DNA from: Candidatus Izemoplasma sp.
GTDB taxonomy: Bacteria; Bacillota_I; Bacilli_A; Izemoplasmatales; Izemoplasmataceae
Assembly: GCA_021736205.1 (NCBI GenBank)
Contig: JAIPGF010000001.1
Coordinates: 85,573 to 149,572 of the forward strand
Direction: 5' to 3'
Length of the DNA: 64,000 nt
Position 1 is the stretch's first letter. Every line of letters begins with the position of its first letter. The translations under genes were made by a program, and so were the position numbers. This document shows, in pieces, positions 15,650 to 23,702 of the stretch. The notes under the pieces were generated by a model. It had not been told where the DNA came from, ran no database searches, and was given only the letters and a program-made list of their open reading frames with translations.

Positions 15650-17820
15650 TATTTCATCATCCTTTGAATGCTGTAGATACCTGAAACATTTTGGATTTTT
15701 TCAATAATGTCCTTTAATTGTTTAGTTGATAAAATAGCAACTTTAACTTTGATAATTGCTTCAACGTTGTTTTGGGTTGATGCGGCAACTTGGTTTACTT
15801 TACCATCTGTTGTGGTAATGGCACTAATAATGTCACCTAAGACATTATCTCTATTTTCAACGATGACTTTTAAGTTTACCACGAAACGATTATCGTTTTT
15901 ATTTCCCCAATGTACTTTAATTAAACGTTCTTTATCAAAGGATTGGACATTGTTGCATTGTTTGCGGTGTACCGCAATCCCTGATCCTCTTGTGACAAAG
16001 CCAATAATGTCATCTCCCGGAATTGGGCTACAACAATTGGATAGTTTAACACTGGGATTATCAAGTCCTTCGACGACAATATTTTGTTCGTTGTCTGCTT
16101 CAAAGTAGGCTTGTTTATTAATTTTTTTTATGAGTTCTTCATCAGTATATATCTTATTTCCACGAAGTGCGTTAATAGCATGACCTGGTGAAATAGTATT
16201 TTTACCTATTTCATAATACAGTTGTTCAACGGTATGGGCTCCTTTGTGAGAAAAGAGTTCTTCTACAATGTCATCTGTTACAGTAAGTTTAATATTTTCT
16301 GAGCGCATTTGTTTTTGAAAATCTTGTTTCCCAATATCAATCAAACTTTCTTTACGACGTTTATTTAAAAAGTTTTTAATTTTAGATTTAGCGTTTGATG
16401 TTTTAACAATTTTTAACCAGTTATCATTGGGTCCAAAGGAATTTTTAGACGTTCTGATATTAACAATATCTCCGGTTTCAAGTTGATAATCAAGGGGGAC
16501 AATCTTTTGGTTCACTAAGGCACCAATTGTTTGTAACCCAACTTGTGTATGAATTCTAAAGGCAAAATCAATCGGGGTAGAACCTTTCGGTAAATCAATG
16601 ATGTCTCCATCTGGTGTAAAGACATAGACATTTGATTGAAAGATATCATCTTTTAATAGGTTTAATACTTCTGAATCATCTTCACTTTCTTTGGTGAATT
16701 CTACTAAGTCACCATACCATTTGAGTTTTTGTGTTGCTTCTTTGGTCATTTTACGTTGTTTCGCATTGGTTTCTTTATATGCCCAGTGTGCAGCAACACC
16801 ATATTCAGCAATATGATCCATTTCTTCTGTTCTAATTTGTATCTCATAAATTTTTCCTTTAGAAATAACACTTGTATGTAATGATTGATACAAGTTTGGT
16901 TTAGGCATGGCGATATAATCTTTGAAGCGATTAGGAATTGGGGTATAATTTGAATGAATTATACCAATTGTTCGATAACATTTTTCAATATTATCAACAA
17001 TGATTCTGACCGCTAAAAGATCATAAATTTCTTCAAAATCTTTTTTACGATCAACCATTTTTTTATGCACAGAATAAATGTTTTTAATACGTCCTTTGAT
17101 GTTAGACTTTAATTTATTTTCTTTAAGTAGATCTTGTAAGTCCTCTTGCATACGATTTAAATCTGCTTGACGGTTATGTTTTTTATCTGCGATTAAACGG
17201 GCGATGCGTTTGTATTTAGTCGGATTTATATATTTAAAGCAGGTATCTTCGAGTTCTGCTTTCATGACATACATCCCCAGACGGTGTGCAAGTGGGGCAT
17301 AAATCGCCATTGTTTCTTTGGCGATTCTAAGTTGTTTTTCGGGTCTAAGTGCTTCAAGTGTGCGAATATTATGAAGACGATCAGCCAGTTTTACAATCAC
17401 AACACGGATGTCTTGAGCCATAGCAAGTAACATTTTTTGGTAGTTTTTCGCTTGCACATCTAGCTTTTGTTGTTCTTGATTTTGCCCGTTATATTTATAT
17501 TGTCCTAGTTTAGTGACCCCTTCAATAACAACCGCAACTTCTTCACTAAATTTTTCACTGATGTCTTCATGCGTGACATCGGTATCTTCAATCACATCAT
17601 GCAATAATCCTGCGATAATGGTTTCAGGATCACTTTGATATTCCGCTAAAATAAAGCCTACATTTAGTGGATGAACAATGTATTCTTCCCCTGATTTACG
17701 GTTTTGTCCTTTATGAAATTTTTCGGCATACAAAAAGGCATCTTTAATTAGTTTAAGATGTTTTTTATTTTTAATATAGGTGATTTTTTCTAGTAATTTA
17801 TCAATGGTGGGATCAATCAT
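15649..17820 (-). CDS. relA: Bifunctional (p)ppGpp synthetase/hydrolase (Rel)
   Basis: Makes and breaks the stringent alarmone. The 723-residue long Rel has an HD hydrolase domain with LLHDVIEDTD (His74-Asp75, Glu78-Asp79), a synthetase domain with RFKDYIAMPKPNLYQSLHT, a TGS domain near 395-455 (VYVFTPDGDIIDLPKG), a Cys-containing zinc-finger region (NCCSPIPGDDI, then HRKQCNN) and a C-terminal ACT domain. Both catalytic sites look intact. It follows apt by 12 bases, an order shared with many Firmicutes. Confidence 0.97.
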   Translation of the reverse strand: MIDPTIDKLLEKITYIKNKKHLKLIKDAFLYAEKFHKGQNRKSGEEYIVHPLNVGFILAEYQSDPETIIAGLLHDVIEDTDVTHEDISEKFSEEVAVVIEGVTKLGQYKYNGQNQEQQKLDVQAKNYQKMLLAMAQDIRVVIVKLADRLHNIRTLEALRPEKQLRIAKETMAIYAPLAHRLGMYVMKAELEDTCFKYINPTKYKRIARLIADKKHNRQADLNRMQEDLQDLLKENKLKSNIKGRIKNIYSVHKKMVDRKKDFEEIYDLLAVRIIVDNIEKCYRTIGIIHSNYTPIPNRFKDYIAMPKPNLYQSLHTSVISKGKIYEIQIRTEEMDHIAEYGVAAHWAYKETNAKQRKMTKEATQKLKWYGDLVEFTKESEDDSEVLNLLKDDIFQSNVYVFTPDGDIIDLPKGSTPIDFAFRIHTQVGLQTIGALVNQKIVPLDYQLETGDIVNIRTSKNSFGPNDNWLKIVKTSNAKSKIKNFLNKRRKESLIDIGKQDFQKQMRSENIKLTVTDDIVEELFSHKGAHTVEQLYYEIGKNTISPGHAINALRGNKIYTDEELIKKINKQAYFEADNEQNIVVEGLDNPSVKLSNCCSPIPGDDIIGFVTRGSGIAVHRKQCNNVQSFDKERLIKVHWGNKNDNRFVVNLKVIVENRDNVLGDIISAITTTDGKVNQVAASTQNNVEAIIKVKVAILSTKQLKDIIEKIQNVSGIYSIQRMMK

Positions 17821-17832
17821 TAAATCACGTCC

Positions 17833-18345
17833 TTAATAAGACATTAGCGTTATATATTTGTGTCCATTTAATTTTTCTTTTCCATTTAAGGCTTCTAACT
17901 CAACTAAAAAGGCGAGCCCAGCAACTATTGCGCCAGATTCTTCAACCAGTTTAATTGTTGCTTCCATGGTACCACCGGTTGCGAGTAAATCATCAATAAT
18001 CAATACGCGTTGACCTGGCTTAATATCGCCTTTATGAAGGCATAATGTATTTGAACCATATTCTAAGTCATAACTATATTCAATTGTTTCTCGTGGTAAT
18101 TTACCTGGTTTTCTAACAGGGATAAATCCGATTTCAAGTTCATAAGCTAGTGGACATCCGAAAATGAATCCTCGCGCATCTGGACCAACGATAATATCGG
18201 CATCTATTTCTTTAGCGAATTTTTTAAATTGTAAGGTGGCATATCTAAAGGCCTTTCCATTCGCAATGAGGGGGGTTATATCCTTAAATTGAATGCCTTT
18301 TTTAGGAAAGTCAGGTACGTTTGTGATATAGTCTTTTAAATTCAT
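17833..18345 (-). CDS. apt: Adenine phosphoribosyltransferase
   Basis: Salvages adenine to AMP with PRPP. The 170-residue protein opens with a typical [15 protein letters not shown] segment, has [18 protein letters not shown], and carries the PRPP-binding motif [14 protein letters not shown]. It follows a clean GGAGGAAG ribosome site and precedes relA by 12 bases. A -10 hexamer in the 66-base gap from recJ suggests it begins an apt-relA-dtd transcript. Confidence 0.96.
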   Translation of the reverse strand: MNLKDYITNVPDFPKKGIQFKDITPLIANGKAFRYATLQFKKFAKEIDADIIVGPDARGFIFGCPLAYELEIGFIPVRKPGKLPRETIEYSYDLEYGSNTLCLHKGDIKPGQRVLIIDDLLATGGTMEATIKLVEESGAIVAGLAFLVELEALNGKEKLNGHKYITLMSY

Positions 18346-18379
18346 TTGCTTCCTCCAAAATAATTTTTAAATATAGTCT

Positions 18380-18408
18380 ATTATACGGTATTTTACGGTG
18401 CTTTAAAA
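18380..18408 (-). promoter_or_regulatory. Candidate promoter for apt-relA-dtd
   Basis: -10 TATAAT (18380-18385) with a weak -35 TTTTAA (18403-18408) 17 bases upstream on the minus strand, in the recJ-apt gap. Confidence 0.5.
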
Positions 18409-18410
18409 GG

Positions 18411-19979
18411 TTACTTTATTAAATAATCTTCTATAATAATTTGTTTTTTTGTTTTGTTTCTAAACGTATTGGTGTCGAGTCTTCCAAGTAACGACACATA
18501 ATTAACATCTTTTAGTTTGTTATAGAGGGTGGTGTTATTAAAGAAGATTGCTTCATTTTGATAATCTAAATTAAGTTTTGTGTGTTCATTTTGAATCAAA
18601 AAGGTTTTTTTAACGAATATATTCTCAAAAACAAACAAACAATCTTTTAGATCATATTTACTAAGCGCTTCGATTTGTTTGATGTCTAATGTATAAATAT
18701 CAATTTTACCTTCTGCTTCTTGGACTGCGATATCGTCTGTCTGGGGGATTAAATCATTAAATCGTTGTTTAAATTCTTTGAAATAGTCTTTTTTAAATTC
18801 TAAACCAGCAGCATTCTTATGCCCACCAAAACGCATTAGAATATCTTTTAATTGACGTAAAATAAGAATGGTGTTAACGCCATTATAAGAACGAATGCTT
18901 CCTTTGTAGGTAAATTCGTCTTCTTTTAAAACGACGGCTGTTTTTAAATACTCATTGGCGAGTCTGCTTGCGACAATCCCTAGTACGCCTTCATGCATAC
19001 GTTTAGAGGCGGTGATGATACTTGGCTTAGAGGTGTCTAAATGCTTAATTGTGTCGTTATACAGTACTTTGGTTAGTTTTTTACGTTTGTTGTTTAATTC
19101 TTCTATTTCACGAATCGTTCTTAGTGCTTCACGTTTTGTTTTAGAAAGCAACAGTTTAACAGCGAGTTTCGCACTTTTCATGCGACCACAGCTATTAATG
19201 CGTGGTGCTATTTTATATTGAATGTCAGACACCGAGGGAAAATCTATCTCTAAAAATCTTAAAAGTTCTCTTAATCCGAGATTGGTCGGGAATCTCATTT
19301 GTTTGAGTCCAACATTAACAATCGCTCTATTTTCATCGACAAGGGGCATCATATCTGCCACAGTTCCTAAGGCTGCCACTTCGTTATAAATATAGGCTTC
19401 TTCTCCAATTAATGCTTGGGCTACTTTAAATGCGACTCCTACGCCGGCGAGTGGTTTAAATGGGTAGTCACTATATTCTGTGTGTATTATAGAGAAGGCA
19501 TCGGGTTGGTGTTGTGATTTATGATGATCAGTGATGATAAAATCGACGTTATTTTCTTTGAAAATAGTCGCTTCTTCTACACTTTTAATACCGTTATCGA
19601 CTGTTATAACTAACGTAAATTCATCATTAATGATTTCATACGCTTTATTGGCAGTTAACCCATAGCCATCCACAAAGCGGTTGGGAATATCAAATGAAAT
19701 ATTACCCCCCATGTTTTTAATGGTATCATAAAGCAGATATGTTGAGGTAATCCCATCAACATCATAATCGCCATAGATTAATATTTTTTCATTTTTTTGA
19801 ATAGCCAGTGAAATACGGTCGACTGTTTTTTTCATTGGCTGGAATAAATAGGGATCATCATAGGCTTCTTCTGTGAGTTGAAATTGTTCTTCGTAGTTAG
19901 TAATTCCCCGTGAACTATAAATTTCATTTACTAAATCAGTTTGATTTAGCTGATCGTTTTTAATGGTCCATTTTGACAT
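18411..19979 (-). CDS. recJ: Single-stranded-DNA exonuclease RecJ
   Basis: 5'-3' exonuclease in repair and recombination. DHH-family motifs are seen: ILIYGDYDVDGITSTYL (motif I), VDNGIKS, ITDHHKSQHQP (DHH motif) and later GGHKNAAGLEF of the DHHA1 domain. At 522 residues it is much shorter than Bacillus RecJ (about 780) and nearer E. coli RecJ, so it lacks a long C-terminal extension. The GTG at 19988 lies in the AGGTGA site that serves the ATG at 19979; the latter is chosen. Confidence 0.93.
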   Translation of the reverse strand: MSKWTIKNDQLNQTDLVNEIYSSRGITNYEEQFQLTEEAYDDPYLFQPMKKTVDRISLAIQKNEKILIYGDYDVDGITSTYLLYDTIKNMGGNISFDIPNRFVDGYGLTANKAYEIINDEFTLVITVDNGIKSVEEATIFKENNVDFIITDHHKSQHQPDAFSIIHTEYSDYPFKPLAGVGVAFKVAQALIGEEAYIYNEVAALGTVADMMPLVDENRAIVNVGLKQMRFPTNLGLRELLRFLEIDFPSVSDIQYKIAPRINSCGRMKSAKLAVKLLLSKTKREALRTIREIEELNNKRKKLTKVLYNDTIKHLDTSKPSIITASKRMHEGVLGIVASRLANEYLKTAVVLKEDEFTYKGSIRSYNGVNTILILRQLKDILMRFGGHKNAAGLEFKKDYFKEFKQRFNDLIPQTDDIAVQEAEGKIDIYTLDIKQIEALSKYDLKDCLFVFENIFVKKTFLIQNEHTKLNLDYQNEAIFFNNTTLYNKLKDVNYVSLLGRLDTNTFRNKTKKQIIIEDYLIK

Positions 19980-20001
19980 TTTAGTCACCTATCTTTTTTT
20001 A

Positions 20002-21654
20002 TTACATATGGATTGGTGCGCTTACTCCAATTAAACTTAAGGCATCTTTTAAAACGATTCTTACAGCATTAAGTAAAGCAAGACGCTCTAATGTATGTTG
20101 TTTGTCATCAACGACAATTTGTTCTGCGTTATAGTAGGTATGAAATGCTGAGGCAAGTGCAATAATGTAATTGGTTAGTTTATGGGGTTCACGTTTATCA
20201 CTTGCAATGGAAATGATTTCAGGGTAATTGGCTAGTTCTGTGATTAAATCAAAGGCTTGTTTCGATTTGATGGTGGAAAAGGTGTTTGGTAAGTCTGTGA
20301 TTTTATAGCCTTCTTCTTGAGCTTTATCAAAGATACTATGAATTCTAGCATGCGCATATTGGGTATAATATACGGGGTTTTCATTGGTTTGTCTGATGGC
20401 AAGGTCTAAATCTAAATCCATTTGTGTATTGAGACTTCTAGCCGCAAAAAAGAAACGAATAGGATCTTTTCCAACCTCATCTAATAAATCTATTAGCGTG
20501 ATGGCTTTTCCACTACGTTTTGACATTTTGACTTCTTTCCCATCTTGTAAGACTTTTACCATTTGTAAGATTTCAACTTCTAAAGCGTCTTCTTTACCGC
20601 CGACCATTCTAATGGCTGCTTGTAAACGATCAATATATCCGTGGTGATCGCCACCTAATATATCAATTAATTTGGTAAAACCACGGTCTAATTTATTTTT
20701 ATGGTACGCTATATCAGGTGTTAAATAGGTATATGTTCCATCACTTTTAATAATAACGCGGTCTTTTTCATCCTCATAAAGGCTTGTTTTTAACCAAGTT
20801 GCGCCATCTTCTTCATAAGTGTATCCTGCTTCTTTTAAAGTAGCAACTGTTTTTGATACGAGTTCTTCATCATACAATGTTTGTTCAGAAAACCACACAT
20901 CAAACTTCACGTTAAAACGTTTCAGATCACGTTTTAAATTATCTAGTAAATACGTTACGCCATACTCTTTAAAGAAAGATAAATGATCGCCTGTAAGATA
21001 GGAGTCATTTTCTTGTTCTTTAATTTTTTCAGCCACTTCAATAATTTCTTTTCCATGATACCCATCTTCTGGTATATCTATCTTAATATCAAACAGTTGT
21101 TTATATCGTGCTTCAATACTTTTAGCTAAGTTTGTGATTTGATTTCCGGCATCGTTCACATAATATTCTTTCGTCACGTTATAGCCTGCTTTGGTTAATA
21201 TTCTACAAAGGGCATCACCCGCTGCAGCTCCTCTTGCATGGCCCACATGGAGTGCGCCTGTTGGGTTAACACTCACAAACTCAATATTGAGACGTTCATC
21301 TGTTTTTTTAGGGGACGAGCCATAATATGTTTGTTGTTCATTGATAATAGCAATGGTTTTTAGTAAGAATGTTTTATCGATGAAAAAGTTAATAAAACCA
21401 GGTCCAGCTATGGTTGTTTCTTTGACGTTACAACCAGTTATGTCAAGTGTTTCAATGATATCAGCAGCAACGTCTCTTGGTGATTTTTTAGCATATCTGG
21501 CATATTGCATTGCAATATTGGTGGAAAAATCACCGTTGGTTTCATCTTTTGGTACTTCTAAATTTATTTGGACAGTTTCAGTATAATACGGTTGTTTTTT
21601 TAAACTTTCTTTGATGGCTGTGATTAGGGTCTGTTTTAGTTGTTTTAATGTCAT
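20002..21654 (-). CDS. argS: Arginyl-tRNA synthetase
   Basis: Class I synthetase for tRNA-Arg, 550 residues. FVSVNPTGALHVGHARGAA contains the HVGH version of the HIGH signature, and KMSKRSGKAITL is the KMSK loop. An N-terminal Add1-type domain (about 1-110) and a C-terminal DALR anticodon domain (VYYTQYAHARIHSIF onward) complete it. Its start follows AGAGGT. It sits 11 bases after nadC and 13 before the recJ ORF limit, in one co-directional run. Confidence 0.97.
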   Translation of the reverse strand: MTLKQLKQTLITAIKESLKKQPYYTETVQINLEVPKDETNGDFSTNIAMQYARYAKKSPRDVAADIIETLDITGCNVKETTIAGPGFINFFIDKTFLLKTIAIINEQQTYYGSSPKKTDERLNIEFVSVNPTGALHVGHARGAAAGDALCRILTKAGYNVTKEYYVNDAGNQITNLAKSIEARYKQLFDIKIDIPEDGYHGKEIIEVAEKIKEQENDSYLTGDHLSFFKEYGVTYLLDNLKRDLKRFNVKFDVWFSEQTLYDEELVSKTVATLKEAGYTYEEDGATWLKTSLYEDEKDRVIIKSDGTYTYLTPDIAYHKNKLDRGFTKLIDILGGDHHGYIDRLQAAIRMVGGKEDALEVEILQMVKVLQDGKEVKMSKRSGKAITLIDLLDEVGKDPIRFFFAARSLNTQMDLDLDLAIRQTNENPVYYTQYAHARIHSIFDKAQEEGYKITDLPNTFSTIKSKQAFDLITELANYPEIISIASDKREPHKLTNYIIALASAFHTYYNAEQIVVDDKQHTLERLALLNAVRIVLKDALSLIGVSAPIHM

Positions 21655-21665
21655 TTTTTTACCTC

Positions 21666-22487
21666 TTAAAATTTTAAACTAATGTCTAATGCTTCATAGG
21701 AGTGGGTTAGTTTACCAACGCTAATAAAGTCAACTCCGGTTTGACTAACAGATTCAATCCGATCAAGTGTCATATTACCACTGGCTTCAAGTTGTTTTTG
21801 GTGATCATTTAAAATTACACATTGTCGCATTAATTCATTACTCATATTATCTAACATTATAATATCACAAGCGGTATTTAATGCTTCTTTGAATTGCGCC
21901 ATTGTTTCAACTTCCACTTCTATTTTAACGGTGTCTTTAACGGACGCTTTTATTTTAGTTACTGCCTTTGTAATACTTCCTACCGCTTTGATGTGATTGT
22001 CTTTAATCATGACTTGATCACTTAAACTAAATCGATGATTGGTGCCACCACCGTGTCTGACAGCCATTTTTTCTAAATAGCGTAAATTGGGGGTGGTTTT
22101 TCGTGTATCAAGTATTTTTGCATTCGTATTTAACGTCTTCTTAACAAACTTGTTTGTAAGTGTCGCAATCCCACTCATGCGTTGTAAGATATTGAGTGCA
22201 AGTCGTTCTGATTTTAAAATAGATTTAGCTTTTCCTTTGATAATTGCTAATATATCTCCTGTATCCACATGTGAGCCATCACCATTAATAATTTTAATCG
22301 TCACAGAGGCATCCATAATTTCAAACACACGTTTGAACACCATCATCCCACTAATAACACCCGTTTGTTTAGCAATTAAAACGCCTTCATATTCTTGCTC
22401 AGCAAATAAGTTATCTGAGGTTATATCCAGCGTTGGAATATCTTCTTTAATCGCATTGTTAATAATTTCATCAATAATTAAGTCCAT
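21666..22487 (-). CDS. nadC: Nicotinate-nucleotide pyrophosphorylase (quinolinate phosphoribosyltransferase)
   Basis: Converts quinolinate and PRPP to nicotinate mononucleotide in NAD synthesis. The 273-residue protein has KEDIPTLDITSDNLF at the start, the LNILQRMSGIATLT helix, ILDTRKTTPNLRYLEKMAV, RHGGGTNHRFSLSDQVMIKDNH (given here for its Arg-His-Gly-Gly-Gly and Lys residues only) and EVEVETMAQF. No nadA or nadB accompanies it in the window, which is unusual. AGGTGAT precedes the ATG; the Fic-like gene ends nine bases upstream. Confidence 0.94.
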   Translation of the reverse strand: MDLIIDEIINNAIKEDIPTLDITSDNLFAEQEYEGVLIAKQTGVISGMMVFKRVFEIMDASVTIKIINGDGSHVDTGDILAIIKGKAKSILKSERLALNILQRMSGIATLTNKFVKKTLNTNAKILDTRKTTPNLRYLEKMAVRHGGGTNHRFSLSDQVMIKDNHIKAVGSITKAVTKIKASVKDTVKIEVEVETMAQFKEALNTACDIIMLDNMSNELMRQCVILNDHQKQLEASGNMTLDRIESVSQTGVDFISVGKLTHSYEALDISLKF

Positions 22488-22495
22488 TTAATCAC

Positions 22496-23563
22496 CTACA
22501 ATTTTAAATCAAGTTGTTCAAAAGAGCGTTTGGTGCTTGAGCGATCTTTTAATCGTATCCACTTAGCACTTCTACCTTTGCCAGTGGGTCTTATAACACC
22601 TTCATCTCTAAGTCTTCTTAATGTTCTATTGATCGTTGAATCAGAGATATATGGGTGTTTCTTACGAATATCATTTTTACGAAATACATCTTGTAATTTA
22701 TAAATCGTGTTTTCCACATTATCAGATTTATTTAAATCTTTGTCGAATTTATAATCTCTGACTAATCCATTTAAACGGTCATATGATTTTAACGATATGT
22801 TCAAGAAATACCGATGCATCGGTAAAAACTGAGCAAATCCTTCAATCCAGTTAAAACTAGATTTTAAGAAGGTATCATGAAACTCCTTTTTTTGATTGGC
22901 TAGAAATTCAAAAAAGTTAATATATTCATACACTTCATAACCATTATCAAGTAATAAAATATAAAGAATGAGTATCGCTATTTCTTCATTTTTTTCTAAA
23001 AATGGTTGTATTTTTATAAAATCAATGTAAAAGGCTGTGATAATCAGCGAAATTTCATAGTTGCTGTTGTTTTTGGCTTGATTAAACAGTTTAATCATTT
23101 GTTCAAGGGATTCCCTTGTTGTTGTAATAGAGGTATCTAATAAAGATGTTTTAATCTTTTTATCTAGTTTACGAAATCTAAGTTTGTCCTTCGTTAAAAT
23201 GCCTTTGTACAAAAAGGTTAAAAGATCTTGTATTTCTGTTGCTAATAAATGAAACGAATCAAGATCGTCATGAATTTTTTTAAAAGCTAATCGAATATTT
23301 TTTACTAAACGTTCTGTGTTATTTTTTGCTTTGTTATCACGATAACAAAGTGATTTAAAGCGTGTATCACTCACATCAATATCAAAAAACTTGGCAAAAT
23401 AATAGGTATTATTTAGCACAGTCTGTTGATTAATTGCGTCATAATCTTTTTCTAATAGTCGGTGGTTATGAGCGTTAATCCCAATCGATTTATAAAGTGT
23501 TAAATAATTTTTTATCACATCATTGGGGATTTGCATCTTATTTAAATTTGTCAAACATTTCAT
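22496..23563 (-). CDS. Degenerate Fic-fold protein with C-terminal winged-helix domain
   Basis: A 355-residue protein of uncertain function. Residues 179-195 (YIDFIKIQPFLEKNEE) align by pattern with the Fic motif HxFxxIHPFxDGNGR, but the catalytic His becomes Gln185, the DGN is lost and the final Arg is absent; flanking helices (LILYILLLDNGYEVYEYINF) fit the Fic fold. Residues about 295-345 form a winged helix-turn-helix (YISDSTINRTLRRLRDEGVI, then a basic wing GKGRSAKWIRL). It probably binds DNA rather than AMPylates. It starts the operon leading to nadC and argS, with its own promoter. Confidence 0.6.
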   Translation of the reverse strand: MKCLTNLNKMQIPNDVIKNYLTLYKSIGINAHNHRLLEKDYDAINQQTVLNNTYYFAKFFDIDVSDTRFKSLCYRDNKAKNNTERLVKNIRLAFKKIHDDLDSFHLLATEIQDLLTFLYKGILTKDKLRFRKLDKKIKTSLLDTSITTTRESLEQMIKLFNQAKNNSNYEISLIITAFYIDFIKIQPFLEKNEEIAILILYILLLDNGYEVYEYINFFEFLANQKKEFHDTFLKSSFNWIEGFAQFLPMHRYFLNISLKSYDRLNGLVRDYKFDKDLNKSDNVENTIYKLQDVFRKNDIRKKHPYISDSTINRTLRRLRDEGVIRPTGKGRSAKWIRLKDRSSTKRSFEQLDLKL

Positions 23564-23595
23564 CCTGTCACCTCAATTACTCCATAGATATCTTC

Positions 23596-23624
23596 ATTTT
23601 ACTATATTAATGTCTATTTTCCAA
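23596..23624 (-). promoter_or_regulatory. Promoter of the Fic-like/nadC/argS operon
   Basis: -35 TTGGAA (23619-23624), 17-base spacer, -10 TAAAAT (23596-23601) on the minus strand, about 30 bases ahead of a GAGGTGACAGG ribosome site. Confidence 0.65.
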
Positions 23625-23671
23625 TTAATTTAGTGTTTTTTTATAGTCATTTAAAGTCAACTGAACATGAA

Positions 23672-23700
23672 AATTAAGAAGTGCTCAGCACTTCTTAATT
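23672..23700 (-). terminator. Terminator of parE-parC
   Basis: Fourteen-base perfect arms (AATTAAGAAGTGCT and its complement) around a single C, immediately after the parC stop; on the minus strand it runs into ATTTTC. The U tract is short but the stem is strong. Confidence 0.75.
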
Positions 23701-23702
23701 TG

